From: Paenibacillus sp. FSL R7-0345
GTDB taxonomy: Bacteria; Bacillota; Bacilli; Paenibacillales; Paenibacillaceae
NCBI RefSeq assembly: GCF_038595055.1
Contig: NZ_CP152002.1
Span: 4,136,501-4,200,500 of the forward strand
Length of the DNA stretch: 64,000 bases
Direction of reading: 5' to 3'
Positions 28,799 through 37,993 of this stretch are shown here, in pieces; positions within the stretch are counted from its first letter, which is position 1, and each line of letters begins with the position of its first letter. A program made the translations under genes and the position numbers. A model generated the notes under the pieces. That model searched no databases. It saw only the letters and a program-made list of their open reading frames with translations, and was not told the DNA's origin.

Positions 28799-30103
28799 TT
28801 ATTGTAATTTTTGGATTCGGTCCCACTGGCTGACGATATCCGTAACGCGGACCCCGAAGTTTTCGTCGATAACTACGACTTCCCCTTTGGCAATCAGCTT
28901 GTTGTTAACCAGAATGTCAACAGGCTCGCCTGCCAGCTTGTCCAGCTCGATAATTGAGCCTTGAGACATTTCTAGAATATCTTTGATCTGCTTTTGGGTC
29001 CTTCCTAATTCTACGGTTACTTTCAGTGGTATGTCCATCAATAAATTTAAATTATTTTCATCGATATTGCCAAAGGCTCCCGCGCTCAGGTTAGCAAATT
29101 GTACAGGCTGTACATTTACGTTGCGGTTTGGCGGCGGAGTCTGCGGCGCTGGCTGTTCATACTGCATGCCCTGTGGCGGCATCCCATATTGCGGCATGCC
29201 GTAAGGCGGCATTCCTGCAGGAGGATAATAATAGCCCCCCTCCATTCCCGGATACGGAGGCATAGGCGGCATCCCCTGAGGCGGGTATTGCGGCGGAACC
29301 CCTCCCTGCTGAGGCGGAACCTGCTGTGTTGGCGGAGCTGGCTCTGCTGCAGGCGGAGCTGATGCTGCAGGCGCCGGAGGCGCCTCTGTCCGTGCAGCAG
29401 CCGTTTCCTGTTCGGGCTGGCCGACATCGCCCAGCAGCATAGTCACCATATCTTTGGCAAATTGCACAGGCAGGAGCTGCATAATCGTTGAATCAATCAA
29501 ATCCCCGATCTTCAGGCGGAACGAGATCTGAATCAGCGTCTCATCATCAGGCAGGCTGCCGACGCCTTCACCGCTCGACATATTAAGAATATCAATGCCC
29601 GGAGGGGAAATATTGACAAACCGGTTGAAGATTGTAGACATGGAGGTGGCAGATGAACCCATCATCTGGTTCATTGCTTCCTGCACTGCACTGATGTGGA
29701 TTTCATTCAGCTCTTCGTCCTTGGGCTCCCCTTCTCCGCCGAGCATAAGATCTGCGATTACCTGGGCATCCCTGATTTTGATGACCAGTGAGTTGATGCC
29801 TTGAAAGCCGTCTACATACTGCACATGTACAGCTACATGCGGTTTTGGAAATGCTTCTTCAAACTCACTGCGCGTGATTATGGATACCTTAGGGGTAGTA
29901 ATATCAACCTTTTTACCCAGCAGGGTGGACAGCGCAGTCGCTGCGCTGCCGAATGTAATATTACCGATTTCTCCGAGGGCATCCTGCTCAAACGGGGTAA
30001 GGAAGTCGTCTACCGTTTTGACCTGGGGCGCCATAGAGCCTTCTGCAGATTGTCTGAGAAGAGCATCGATTTCTTCCTGGGATAAATAATCTTTACTCGT
30101 CAA
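28799..30103 (-). CDS. fliY: Flagellar motor switch phosphatase FliY
   Basis: C-ring protein that replaces FliN in Bacillus-type motors and dephosphorylates CheY-P. The 434 residues comprise an N-terminal CheY-P-binding segment (DYLSQEEIDALLRQ), a CheC-like phosphatase domain with two E-x2-N helices (LGEIGNITFGSAATAL; VQEAMNQMMGSSATSM), a linker of about 100 residues unusually rich in Pro, Gly, Met, Tyr and Gln (about 225-330), and a C-terminal FliN/SpoA domain (VTVELGRTQKQIKDILEMSQ). TTG 30103 is favoured, with AAGGAG eight bases upstream, giving an 11-base overlap with fliM; the frame also opens at 30127. Confidence 0.94.
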   Translation of the reverse strand: MTSKDYLSQEEIDALLRQSAEGSMAPQVKTVDDFLTPFEQDALGEIGNITFGSAATALSTLLGKKVDITTPKVSIITRSEFEEAFPKPHVAVHVQYVDGFQGINSLVIKIRDAQVIADLMLGGEGEPKDEELNEIHISAVQEAMNQMMGSSATSMSTIFNRFVNISPPGIDILNMSSGEGVGSLPDDETLIQISFRLKIGDLIDSTIMQLLPVQFAKDMVTMLLGDVGQPEQETAAARTEAPPAPAASAPPAAEPAPPTQQVPPQQGGVPPQYPPQGMPPMPPYPGMEGGYYYPPAGMPPYGMPQYGMPPQGMQYEQPAPQTPPPNRNVNVQPVQFANLSAGAFGNIDENNLNLLMDIPLKVTVELGRTQKQIKDILEMSQGSIIELDKLAGEPVDILVNNKLIAKGEVVVIDENFGVRVTDIVSQWDRIQKLQ

Positions 30104-31091
30104 ACTCCTCAACTCCTTCACTGACAATCTCGTCTATTTGAACAGCCACACGATCCTTTACCATCCCGGGACTTCCGATGAATTTCAGCCTATCCCCTAC
30201 CTTGATAGACAAGCCTGCATCCACTGTCCTATTGAGAGAGATAACGTCGCCGATACTAAGCCCGAGAAATTCAGCAATGGATAACCTCGATTCGCCTAGC
30301 TCTGCCACAATGGGCAACTGCGCCATGTTAACTCTTGATCTTATAGCCTCCAGCTCTACCTCATCACGGACCTTTTTCTCCGACACAAACCATTGATGAA
30401 CGGATAATCTTGACATAATCGGCTCCAGTACAACGTGAGGGATACAAAGGTTGATCATCCCGGTAGTATCGCCGATTTTAGTGCTCAGAGAGATCAGGGC
30501 AATCGTTTCATTCGGCGACACAATCTGCATAAACTGCGGATTTGTCTCCAGCCCTTCCATCCGCGGATTAATGTCAAGCACCGTCTTCCAGGCCTCCTGC
30601 AGACTCTCGAAGCACCTGCTGAAGATCCTTTCCATAATGGTTGTTTCGATTTCGGTTAATGCGGTGATCTTGGCAGGGGCTGTCCCGAACCCGCCGAGCA
30701 TTCTGTCCAGCATCGCAAAGGCAATATTCGGATGCACTTCCATGACCATACGGCCTTCGAGCGGTTCAGCCTCGAAAATATTCAGAATCGTCATTTTTGG
30801 AATGGAGCGGATAAACTCATCATAAGGGAGCTGCTCTACTTGAACGACATTGATCTGTACAAAGGTGCGTAATTGAGCCGAAAAGTACGTTGTAAGATAG
30901 CGGGCAAAGTTATCATGGATACGTGTAAGACTGCGGATATGATCCTTTGAAAAGCGTACAGCCCGTTTGAAATCATAAGAGCGGATTCTTTTTTGGGTTT
31001 CTTCTTTTTTCAGCTCGTCGGCATCCATTTCACCGGATGAGAGTGCGGCAAGCAGAGCATCAATTTCATTTTGTGATAGTACATCAACCAA
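30093..31091 (-). CDS. fliM: Flagellar motor switch protein FliM
   Basis: C-ring protein that binds CheY-P and sets rotation direction. It has an N-terminal CheY-binding motif (DVLSQNEIDALLAAL), a CheC-like middle domain (about 45-225) and a C-terminal SpoA domain (VNMAQLPIVAELGESRLSIA). The frame starts at GTG 31100, directly on a G-run. TTG 31091 has the run GGGGGGTG about six bases away and gives an N-terminus like other FliM proteins, so it is preferred (332 residues); this choice is uncertain. Confidence 0.95.
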   Translation of the reverse strand: MVDVLSQNEIDALLAALSSGEMDADELKKEETQKRIRSYDFKRAVRFSKDHIRSLTRIHDNFARYLTTYFSAQLRTFVQINVVQVEQLPYDEFIRSIPKMTILNIFEAEPLEGRMVMEVHPNIAFAMLDRMLGGFGTAPAKITALTEIETTIMERIFSRCFESLQEAWKTVLDINPRMEGLETNPQFMQIVSPNETIALISLSTKIGDTTGMINLCIPHVVLEPIMSRLSVHQWFVSEKKVRDEVELEAIRSRVNMAQLPIVAELGESRLSIAEFLGLSIGDVISLNRTVDAGLSIKVGDRLKFIGSPGMVKDRVAVQIDEIVSEGVEEFDE

Positions 31092-31130
31092 TTTATTCAC
31101 CCCCCCATCAAGGAATTATCCTGTCAGCAG

Positions 31131-31598
31131 CTAAATGGATGTCATGATGAAGTTCGTTACTTCAACCTGGGTCAGCTTGCCTTCAGTTAAGGTCTTGTTT
31201 ATCAGATTTACCAGCTTGCTGCTCAGCTGATCCTTGCCATTTGCTCCGTTAAGCTCCTCGGGCTTTGTATCGGCAAGCGTCTTGATCAGCAGCGGCTTAA
31301 TCTTGAGATCCTTGATTTTTTCGAAGTCTTCCTTGGCCTTGACGGTATCCAGCTGGAATGCGAAATTTATTAAAACGATATAATCGGGGTCGGCAAGATT
31401 AGTTTTGATGTCCGTGATTTCTGAACTCAGCTCAACAATTTCATCTGCGCTCAGTTTTTTGGCTTCCACATTCTGGACTGCCGCATTCACATTATTGGCA
31501 TCACTCGGGAAAATCCGATCCATCAGTAAAAATGCGGCAACCACAATAAGTGTAATTGCCAGTAAAATCGTAATGAGCCACGGCAGCATCTTTTTCAT
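31131..31598 (-). CDS. fliL: Flagellar basal body-associated protein FliL
   Basis: Single-pass membrane protein near the stator that supports torque. The 155 residues have an N-terminal membrane helix (about 5-27) and a periplasmic-side domain (about 65-150: DPDYIVLINFAFQLDTVKAK, LLIKTLADTKPEEL). ATG 31598 overlaps the flbD stop by four bases. The position between flbD and fliM is the standard one. Confidence 0.93.
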   Translation of the reverse strand: MKKMLPWLITILLAITLIVVAAFLLMDRIFPSDANNVNAAVQNVEAKKLSADEIVELSSEITDIKTNLADPDYIVLINFAFQLDTVKAKEDFEKIKDLKIKPLLIKTLADTKPEELNGANGKDQLSSKLVNLINKTLTEGKLTQVEVTNFIMTSI

Positions 31599-31819
31599 GA
31601 AAGCTCCTCCATCGATTGGACTTTAATGGTGGCAGCATATGTGCCTATGTCCCTGTTATAATCTCTGATTTTAGATATTACTTCTTCTGCTTTCTCAAGC
31701 ACAATTAATCTTTTGCCTGTTACAAGCGTGATGTACGTATCCGGACTTTCTTCTACCATCTCTACGAGCAGGGCATTGAGCCACATAGGCGCCCCGTTCA
31801 ATCTTGTTACCGAAATCAT
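31595..31819 (-). CDS. swrD: FlbD/SwrD family flagellar protein
   Basis: Small cytoplasmic protein of the FlbD family; B. subtilis SwrD (YlzI) increases motor torque for swarming. The 74 residues show the family start ISVTRLNGAPMWLNALLVEM and the segment DTYITLVTGKRLIVLEKAEE. Start ATG 31819 has AGGAGG upstream and is directly preceded by a GC-rich hairpin with a T-tract (31834-31862), so its expression may be attenuated. Confidence 0.93.
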   Translation of the reverse strand: MISVTRLNGAPMWLNALLVEMVEESPDTYITLVTGKRLIVLEKAEEVISKIRDYNRDIGTYAATIKVQSMEELS

Positions 31820-31833
31820 AACAGGCCTCCTAA

Positions 31834-31862
31834 CAAAAAATAGGGGGAGGAGTTCCCCCCCA
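31834..31862 (-). terminator. GC-rich hairpin with U-tract before flbD/swrD (possible attenuator)
   Basis: On the minus strand GGGGG...CCCCC pair around a short loop (GGAACTCCT part), followed by TATTTTTTG. The stem sits in the 121-base gap between the hook gene and flbD and ends about 15 bases before the flbD start. Further upstream in the same gap a TATAAT is seen near 31907-31912, but no clear -35. It looks like an intrinsic terminator in the middle of the fla/che operon. Confidence 0.55.
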
Positions 31863-31940
31863 AGACGTTGCCATAACAGTTAAGCCCATAAGCGAAACGT
31901 TATTATTATACAGCAATTTTATGATGATGATCTAAATAAA

Positions 31941-32759
31941 TTAGCGTTTTAGATTTACAACTTCCTGCAGAACTTCATCTGAAGTTGTAATAATCCGGGA
32001 ATTTGCCTGGAAACCGCGCTGGGTAACGATCATTTCGGTAAATTCGCCTGTCAGATCGACATTGGACATTTCCAGCTGCCCCGCCACGATCGAACCAGTG
32101 CCTACTTCAGTATTGTTGGCTGTTGTTGGAGCAAGCTCACCTTCCGCATTGGCGTTCAGCGTCATCCGGAACAGGTTGCCGCCGACTTTTTCCAGACCCT
32201 GCGGATTGCTCACCTTGGCAACACCGATTTGTACACCGGCTTCAGTCGTTCCGTCAGCCATGGTCTGCACAATCGTACCGTCACTGGAGATCGAAAATGC
32301 TGTTACGTCCTCACCCAGCTGAATCGCTTCACCGTCTGAATCCAGGACATGCAGCCCGTCTGATGTGATCAGGTTACGGTTAGCATCTACATGGAAGTCA
32401 CCGGCACGGGTCAGGAAAGGTGTTTCCTGATCATCTGACAGCCGGACCAGGAAGAATCCGTCTCCGTCAATCCGCAGATCCGTAGGATTGTTGGTAGTCA
32501 TGGCACTGCCAGCCAGGTGAAGGGTATCTACCGAACCAATGCTTACGCCAAGACCGATTTGCTTGGCATTGACCCCGCCCTGTCCGCCGTCAACCGGTGC
32601 AGAAGCACCAGATGTCGTCTGGCTCATAATATCCTTGAACATAACGCGGCTGGATTTGAAGCCGATTGTATTCACATTGGCAATGTTGTTACCGATAACA
32701 TCAAGCTTTGTCTGGAAACCGCGCATACCCGAAACGCCTGAATACATAGATCTTAACAT
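31941..32759 (-). CDS. flgE: Flagellar hook protein (FlgE/FlgG family)
   Basis: Structural protein of the hook. The 272 residues have the rod-hook N-terminus (MLRSMYSGVSGMRGFQTKLD, VIGNNIANVNTIGFKSSRVM), the central D1 domain (DLRIDGDGFFLV) and the C-terminal helix (SNVDLTGEFTEMIVTQRGFQ, ANSRIITTSDEVLQEVVNLK). Its size and its place after fliK-flgD match B. subtilis FlgE (264 residues, formerly called FlgG); automated pipelines may name it FlgG. It starts at ATG 32759. Confidence 0.93.
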   Translation of the reverse strand: MLRSMYSGVSGMRGFQTKLDVIGNNIANVNTIGFKSSRVMFKDIMSQTTSGASAPVDGGQGGVNAKQIGLGVSIGSVDTLHLAGSAMTTNNPTDLRIDGDGFFLVRLSDDQETPFLTRAGDFHVDANRNLITSDGLHVLDSDGEAIQLGEDVTAFSISSDGTIVQTMADGTTEAGVQIGVAKVSNPQGLEKVGGNLFRMTLNANAEGELAPTTANNTEVGTGSIVAGQLEMSNVDLTGEFTEMIVTQRGFQANSRIITTSDEVLQEVVNLKR

Positions 32760-32881
32760 AATTAATGTCCTCCTAGATTGAGAGTCAGCTGACTCTTCAT
32801 ATAGTAATGAAAAATTCCATTCTGCTATGGCCGCGTCAGTCGGTCGGCGGCCATTCCGGCTCTCCGGTTAGGACCGGCCGG

Positions 32882-33265
32882 TTAAGAAATTATCACTGCA
32901 CTGTCAATTTGCGTAAATACATTATCTTTCATTGAACTGCCATCCATCGCTGTTACCACTGTACGGTTTGGTATACTGACAATCAGTGCCATGTCCTTCA
33001 TCAGAATTAAAGATTCCTTGCTGCCTTTGGCGGCTGCCTTCTCTACAGCATTCGATATCTGATCCAGCTGGCGGCTGCCAAGCTCAATTCCCCGCTGCTC
33101 AAGCCGTTTGGCGGCATGATTGCTGAACTTAAGCATGTTTTTCTGCAGTACACTCTCAAAGCTTGCTTCACTGCCGGTACCGCTTTTAGCTGTTTGTGAC
33201 CGCTGGAGCGCCTGCGGATGAACCGTACCGGGGTACAGCTGGCCTATAGTCAGCCGTTCACTCAT
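32882..33265 (-). CDS. Flagellar operon protein of the TIGR02530 family
   Basis: The 127 residues include FSNHAAKRLEQRGIELGSRQ and KGSKESLILMKDMALIVSIP, then NRTVVTAMD, which is the conserved core of a small protein found between flgD and the hook gene in many Firmicutes. Its function is not established. The ATG 33265 start overlaps the flgD stop by four bases, pointing to co-translation with the hook cap. A gap of 122 bases separates it from the hook gene. Confidence 0.88.
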   Translation of the reverse strand: MSERLTIGQLYPGTVHPQALQRSQTAKSGTGSEASFESVLQKNMLKFSNHAAKRLEQRGIELGSRQLDQISNAVEKAAAKGSKESLILMKDMALIVSIPNRTVVTAMDGSSMKDNVFTQIDSAVIIS

Positions 33266-33756
33266 ATGCTCGCCCCGCTCTCCTCACTGCTTACTGATGG
33301 TTCGTTGCTGCTGACAGTATCCACTTTTGGAGCGGCGTTCTGAATCTGTGTAATACTCGTCAGCGCAATACGTTCACTGCCTACAACCGCATACTGTATT
33401 CCGCCGCTGACCACGATGGATTCCACATTGCCTGATTTCGGCAGCTCTGTCGAAGCATCATTCCAGGTGATATCCTTGCCGATCAGGCCGGATACAGAAC
33501 CCAGAGACTGGTTCAATGCCGTAAGCTGGGTTGAAATATTCATTAGCTGCTCTACAGATGAGAACTGGGCCATCTGGGCGATGAACTCCTTATCCTCCAT
33601 CGGCTGCATCGGGTCCTGATTCTGCAGCTGGGTAATCAGAATCTTCAGAAACTGGTCTTTACCCAGTGTGGAGCTGCCGGTTGTTTTGGGCGTTGCGGAA
33701 GTATCCGCCACATAATTCCATTGATTATTGTTTGAAACCGGATTGGTTGTTGTCAT
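33262..33756 (-). CDS. flgD: Flagellar hook assembly (cap) protein FlgD
   Basis: Cap that guides addition of hook subunits. The 164 residues have the conserved N-terminal export and assembly region (LGKDQFLKILITQLQNQDPM, EFIAQMAQFSSVEQLMN). It is a short form that lacks the larger beta domains of enteric FlgD, as is usual in Bacillales; the C-terminal tail is polar. Start ATG 33756, 27 bases after fliK. Confidence 0.95.
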   Translation of the reverse strand: MTTTNPVSNNNQWNYVADTSATPKTTGSSTLGKDQFLKILITQLQNQDPMQPMEDKEFIAQMAQFSSVEQLMNISTQLTALNQSLGSVSGLIGKDITWNDASTELPKSGNVESIVVSGGIQYAVVGSERIALTSITQIQNAAPKVDTVSSNEPSVSSEESGASI

Positions 33757-33783
33757 TATTGATTCACCTCACTTTTGATTAAA

Positions 33784-35220
33784 TTAGGCTTTGGCTGAGA
33801 AGCCTCCATCCGGAGTCCGGAGATCCTGTCCGCCGTTAGCGGCCCATTCCTTAAACTCACCGTTCAGCTCAGCAGCAAGCACTGCATCTGCAATATCTTC
33901 ACGGCGGTCTCTGGAGTGACCGTTCTGTTGTCCTCCTGAATTCGGCTGACGTCCCTGCTGTCCGTTAAACTGTGAGAACAGCGGCGTATTCTGTGTCACC
34001 TCGAGCTTTTCCACTTGAATTCCCTGAGACTGGAGAGCTGCACGCAGCTGGCTCATCTGCTGCTCCAGCATTTCCTTCGCTCCGGAGTGGGTTGTTGCAA
34101 ACTGGGCAATCAGATTACCGTTTTGCATAGTGATCTTGACATCGACCTGTCCAAGATTTTCCGGGAACAAGGTTATAACGGCCTCAGCGACTCCGCCTTT
34201 GCGGACGATTTCGAGCTTGCCGCTGATGAAAGTATCCATCTGCTGGGCAAATTGGGTAACCGGCACCTTGGCTGGTTCAGCCTTCAGCGGGGCTGTGAGA
34301 CCTTCTCTGATTGATAATTGTCCGGCAGTCATCACATCATTGTTGTCTGCAGCCGTCTTTGCCTCCGGCAAGGACTCTTCTGCTGATGAGGATTGCTGGT
34401 CACCTCCGGCTATAGCTGCTTTGGTCAGCGGTGTGTTAAGCGTTTCTTCACCGGCCTTGGCGGCAGCGGACGGATCAACCAGTACAGGAACAGCTTTGTC
34501 AGCTGAATGCTCCGTAACTCCGTTCTCCATATGCTTACCTTGTACAGTGTTCACTGCATTATTTAAAGCTTTGCCTTTGGCTTTATTATCAGGGCTAACA
34601 GCTTCATTCAGCATGGTTGAAAACTGCTTCAGAAGTTCGGTACCCCGGGCAGCTGATGCTTCATCTCCACTCACAGCCGCCTGCTGCAGAGTAGTGACCA
34701 GACTGTTAAGCTCATCCTGCACAGCAAACCGGATGGTATCAGCGCTCTGGGCCAGCGGTGATAATGCCGCAGCCGTTCCTGCGCCCTCACCGGCCTCACC
34801 TTGCCCTGATGTACCAGAACCGGAGAGAAACTGGGTGACCTGCAGCAACCATCCCTGAAGAGCTGCAAACAGGGCCGGATCAGCACTCAGGCTCTCATCC
34901 AGTTTGTCTAGGTCTTCTGCAAGATTTTGCAGCAGGTCTGCATTCTGAAGCCCGGTTTCACTGCCTGCTTCTTCACCGCCGGACTGTACTGCAGCCAACA
35001 GACCTTGCAGCAGTGATGCCAGACCTCCGGACTGAGGTGCTGCTTCAGCGTTACCGGTTGTGCCGTTCATCGACTGCACGAGTGTCTGGGCAAACGGCTG
35101 TGCTGTTGAAGCGCCTCCTGCAGCAGCTCCTGCCTGAGCGGATACGCTCCTGCCTGAGCCGGATGTTCCATTCATCTGGAGCATATTGCCGCCTGAAAAT
35201 GATGGTAAAACTAAACTCAT
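33784..35220 (-). CDS. fliK: Flagellar hook-length control protein FliK
   Basis: Secreted molecular ruler that triggers the FlhB specificity switch. The 478 residues are largely low-complexity and rich in Ala, Gln, Gly and Ser, as expected for a ruler. The conserved Flg_hook domain is near the C-terminus (about 335-415: LFPENLGQVDVKITMQNGNL, MLEQQMSQLRAALQSQGIQV). The tail after it is Gln/Asn/Gly-rich. Start ATG 35220. A second FliK-like gene lies outside the operon at 58157-60268. Confidence 0.92.
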   Translation of the reverse strand: MSLVLPSFSGGNMLQMNGTSGSGRSVSAQAGAAAGGASTAQPFAQTLVQSMNGTTGNAEAAPQSGGLASLLQGLLAAVQSGGEEAGSETGLQNADLLQNLAEDLDKLDESLSADPALFAALQGWLLQVTQFLSGSGTSGQGEAGEGAGTAAALSPLAQSADTIRFAVQDELNSLVTTLQQAAVSGDEASAARGTELLKQFSTMLNEAVSPDNKAKGKALNNAVNTVQGKHMENGVTEHSADKAVPVLVDPSAAAKAGEETLNTPLTKAAIAGGDQQSSSAEESLPEAKTAADNNDVMTAGQLSIREGLTAPLKAEPAKVPVTQFAQQMDTFISGKLEIVRKGGVAEAVITLFPENLGQVDVKITMQNGNLIAQFATTHSGAKEMLEQQMSQLRAALQSQGIQVEKLEVTQNTPLFSQFNGQQGRQPNSGGQQNGHSRDRREDIADAVLAAELNGEFKEWAANGGQDLRTPDGGFSAKA

Positions 35221-35248
35221 ATTTGTATTTCACCTCCCCTCAGAAATA

Positions 35249-36199
35249 TTATTTACCGCCCATCAGGCGGTTCAGAACTTTAGCTGTAAGTGCAGGGTCC
35301 TTCTTGGTCATTTCGCCCAGGATCGAGGATCTGACCGAGTCGCTTACCGTATTCAGCACCGTAATAACCTTGTCCGGACTGACACTGTACATTGAGCTTA
35401 GCAATGATCCTGCTTCAGCAGCCGGCATTGAGGTAAAGGTCTGGCCCAGTTTCTCCTGATCCAGATTATTACTTGCAGCAGCGGTTGTTGTAGCTGTGTT
35501 AGCCTGATCCTGTTTGAGTCTCGATTGAAGGGCTGCAATAGCCATATCGGTTGAATTCGTAGTTTCCTTTAGCTTTATTGACACTTCTGCAGCTTTTCCC
35601 GGATCCATTTTTTCCAGAATAGCCGTTTTACTGGCTGTATTCATGGCACTTAGAATCTGCACCTGCTCTTCCGTCGTCAGATTCTCCATAATCGGCGCTG
35701 CTTTGGAAGCTTTCATTCCTGAATACAGTTTAGCCAGTTCAGTTACTTTATCCTGGTAAGGGTCCACTTCCTCTGTGGCTGCCTCAGCGGCGGCGGCTTC
35801 TGCCTTCATGCTGTCAATCTGCTTCTGCATTGCTTCAACCTGGGTAGTCTGTGCAGTCTTTTCTTCATTAACCTGCTTCAGCTGTGCATCCTTTTCGGCA
35901 AGCTGGGCCTTCAGTTCTTTAATCGTTGATTCCGAGCTTGCCGCCTGCTCTTCACTCTGCGCTGCTTCTTTCTCTGCCGCTTCACTTCCGGGCTCTACAG
36001 CCGGATCAGGAATCCATTGATTCACTACAGGAATCTTGTTAGCTACTTCCAGAGCTTTGTTGCGGATGTCCATATTAAAAAGAGTCAGCAGCACGCCAAG
36101 CAGCACGAGTGTGAAAATAATCGGGATCATCAGAAATAAAAACCGCTCGAATTTGCTTGCCGACTCTTCATTTTCAAATTCCATATCATTATTAGCCAC
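35249..36199 (-). CDS. MotE/YlxF-like flagellar protein with MgtE N-terminal-like domain
   Basis: The 316 residues have one membrane helix (about 20-42), a long Glu/Ala/Gln coiled coil (about 70-135), and a C-terminal helical domain of the MgtE-N/FliG-N superfold (about 150-225: VTELAKLYSGMKASKAAPIM, LTTEEQVQILSAMN, ILEKMDPGKAAEVSIKL). This layout matches YlxF of B. subtilis and resembles the stator chaperone MotE. It starts at GTG 36199 with GGGAGG nine bases upstream, between fliJ and fliK. A role in the motor or export is inferred from context. Confidence 0.88.
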   Translation of the reverse strand: MANNDMEFENEESASKFERFLFLMIPIIFTLVLLGVLLTLFNMDIRNKALEVANKIPVVNQWIPDPAVEPGSEAAEKEAAQSEEQAASSESTIKELKAQLAEKDAQLKQVNEEKTAQTTQVEAMQKQIDSMKAEAAAAEAATEEVDPYQDKVTELAKLYSGMKASKAAPIMENLTTEEQVQILSAMNTASKTAILEKMDPGKAAEVSIKLKETTNSTDMAIAALQSRLKQDQANTATTTAAASNNLDQEKLGQTFTSMPAAEAGSLLSSMYSVSPDKVITVLNTVSDSVRSSILGEMTKKDPALTAKVLNRLMGGK

Positions 36200-36217
36200 T
36201 AGCGGAAACCTCCCGGG

Positions 36218-36661
36218 TTAGAGGGATTTCATCGCGAAGCGGACGGTAGCCATCTCATCCAGTTCGTTTTGTTCCCGTAAAATCATATCCTGCTGAAAAA
36301 TATTTTTCGCCTTGTCTCTGGCCTTCAGCCAGACCTTCTCATCCAGCACCTTCGTGCTAAGGTGATCCTGCTTGTGCTGAACCTCCTGATGCGCCCGGTT
36401 AATATCCTTGTATTTACGGGCAATGCAGGTATCCAAAAACTGTACATAGTTCTGCATTTCAATAATCTTGCTCATCGGCGTTCTCTGCTGGGCAGCATTC
36501 TGCAGCGACAGCATCAGCGAACTGCGCTGACCCAGTAATTCATCAAGGCTTTTTTCCTGAGCCTGCAGTTCTCCGAGTGCAGTTGAGAGCATCCACTCTG
36601 CCTGTGTTTTCTCGTTGCCCTTCAAGTCCACAACTTTTTGAAAAGTATAATGGAACTTCAT
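36218..36661 (-). CDS. fliJ: Flagellar export protein FliJ
   Basis: Coiled-coil stalk of the export ATPase that links FliI to FlhA. The 147 residues are nearly all helical and charged (FQKVVDLKGNEKTQAEWMLS, IIEMQNYVQFLDTCIARKYK). Start ATG 36661, six bases after fliI. The order fliH-fliI-fliJ is standard. Confidence 0.92.
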   Translation of the reverse strand: MKFHYTFQKVVDLKGNEKTQAEWMLSTALGELQAQEKSLDELLGQRSSLMLSLQNAAQQRTPMSKIIEMQNYVQFLDTCIARKYKDINRAHQEVQHKQDHLSTKVLDEKVWLKARDKAKNIFQQDMILREQNELDEMATVRFAMKSL

Positions 36662-36667
36662 TGCCTA

Positions 36668-37993
36668 TCAACTCCTTGAGAACTGTGAAATTAAAGATTG
36701 CTGAACTTCTGATAAGGTTACCTTCTCGTTCACCTTTTGTTTGGTGAATTCCCAGATGCTGTCGATAAAATGCATGGACTCGTCAATCTGGGCGTTAGAG
36801 CCCCGCTGGTAGGCCCCGATATTGATTAAATCCTCGGAATCTTTATATACCGCCATCAGCCGCTTCACATTCTCGGCTGCCGCAATTTGCTGCTCAGGAG
36901 CGATATCCTTCATAACACGGCTAATGCTGGCAAGCACATCAATGGCCGGAAAATGACCCTTATTGGCAATACTCCGGTTAAGGACAATATGTCCGTCCAG
37001 AATGCCCCGCACAGCATCGGCAATCGGCTCATTCATATCATCACCGTCAACGAGTACAGTATAGAAGGCGGTTATAGAGCCTGTTGGGCCGGTTCCCGCC
37101 CGCTCCAGCAACTTTGGCAGACTGGCGAAAACGGAAGGCGTATAGCCTCTCATAGCAGGCGGCTCACCGACAGCAAGTCCAACCTCACGCTGGGCCATGG
37201 CGTAACGTGTCACGGAATCCATCATCAGCATGACGTTAAGTCCACGGTCACGGAAATACTCAGCGATCGTAGTGGCAATCAATGCCCCCTTGATCCGGAT
37301 CAGTGCCGGCTGGTCTGATGTAGCGACAACCACCACCGAACGCTGCAAACCTTCAGGACCGAGATCGCGCTCGATAAAGTCAAGCACCTCTCTTCCGCGT
37401 TCACCAATCAGCGCGATTACGTTGACATCGGCCGAAGTATTTCGGGCAATCATCCCCATGAGCGTACTCTTGCCGACCCCTGATCCGGCAAAGATACCCA
37501 CACGTTGTCCTTTACCAATTGTGAGCAGGCCGTCAATTGCCCTGACTCCGATGCTTATCGGCTCATGCACACGCGGACGCGTTAACGGATTGGAAGGTAT
37601 GTTGAAGGTCGAGGCATGAGGCATCCGTGCCGGAATCAGCGAGCCGTCAAGCGGCTGGCCAAGCCCGTCGAGCACTTTGCCCAGCAGCTCTGAACCCACC
37701 TGCACACTTAGCGGTTTGCCGGTGCCTACGACGTCACAGCCGGGGCCAATCGCCTGCAGCTCCCCAAGCGGCATCAGCAGGACCTTATTGTCCCGGAACC
37801 CTACCACTTCAGCCTGTAAGGGCTTATTACCCTTGGCGGGATAGATATAGCATACATCCCCGATACTGGCATCCGGCCCTTCAGACTCCACCATTAGTCC
37901 AATAACCTGGGTAACCTTCCCGTTAATTCTTACCGGATCAAAATTGCGCAAATGTTCTTTGTAACGTCCACTGTCAAGCATCGGCTTCCCCAT
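36668..37993 (-). CDS. fliI: Flagellum-specific ATPase FliI
   Basis: Export ATPase of the F1-beta family. In 441 residues, the P-loop GSGVGKST is at 170-177, GERGREVLDF and the DSVTRYAMAQREVGLAVGEP region follow, and the C-terminal helical domain ends the protein. ATG 37993 overlaps the end of fliH by 20 bases, with AGGAG seven bases upstream. Confidence 0.97.
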   Translation of the reverse strand: MGKPMLDSGRYKEHLRNFDPVRINGKVTQVIGLMVESEGPDASIGDVCYIYPAKGNKPLQAEVVGFRDNKVLLMPLGELQAIGPGCDVVGTGKPLSVQVGSELLGKVLDGLGQPLDGSLIPARMPHASTFNIPSNPLTRPRVHEPISIGVRAIDGLLTIGKGQRVGIFAGSGVGKSTLMGMIARNTSADVNVIALIGERGREVLDFIERDLGPEGLQRSVVVVATSDQPALIRIKGALIATTIAEYFRDRGLNVMLMMDSVTRYAMAQREVGLAVGEPPAMRGYTPSVFASLPKLLERAGTGPTGSITAFYTVLVDGDDMNEPIADAVRGILDGHIVLNRSIANKGHFPAIDVLASISRVMKDIAPEQQIAAAENVKRLMAVYKDSEDLINIGAYQRGSNAQIDESMHFIDSIWEFTKQKVNEKVTLSEVQQSLISQFSRS

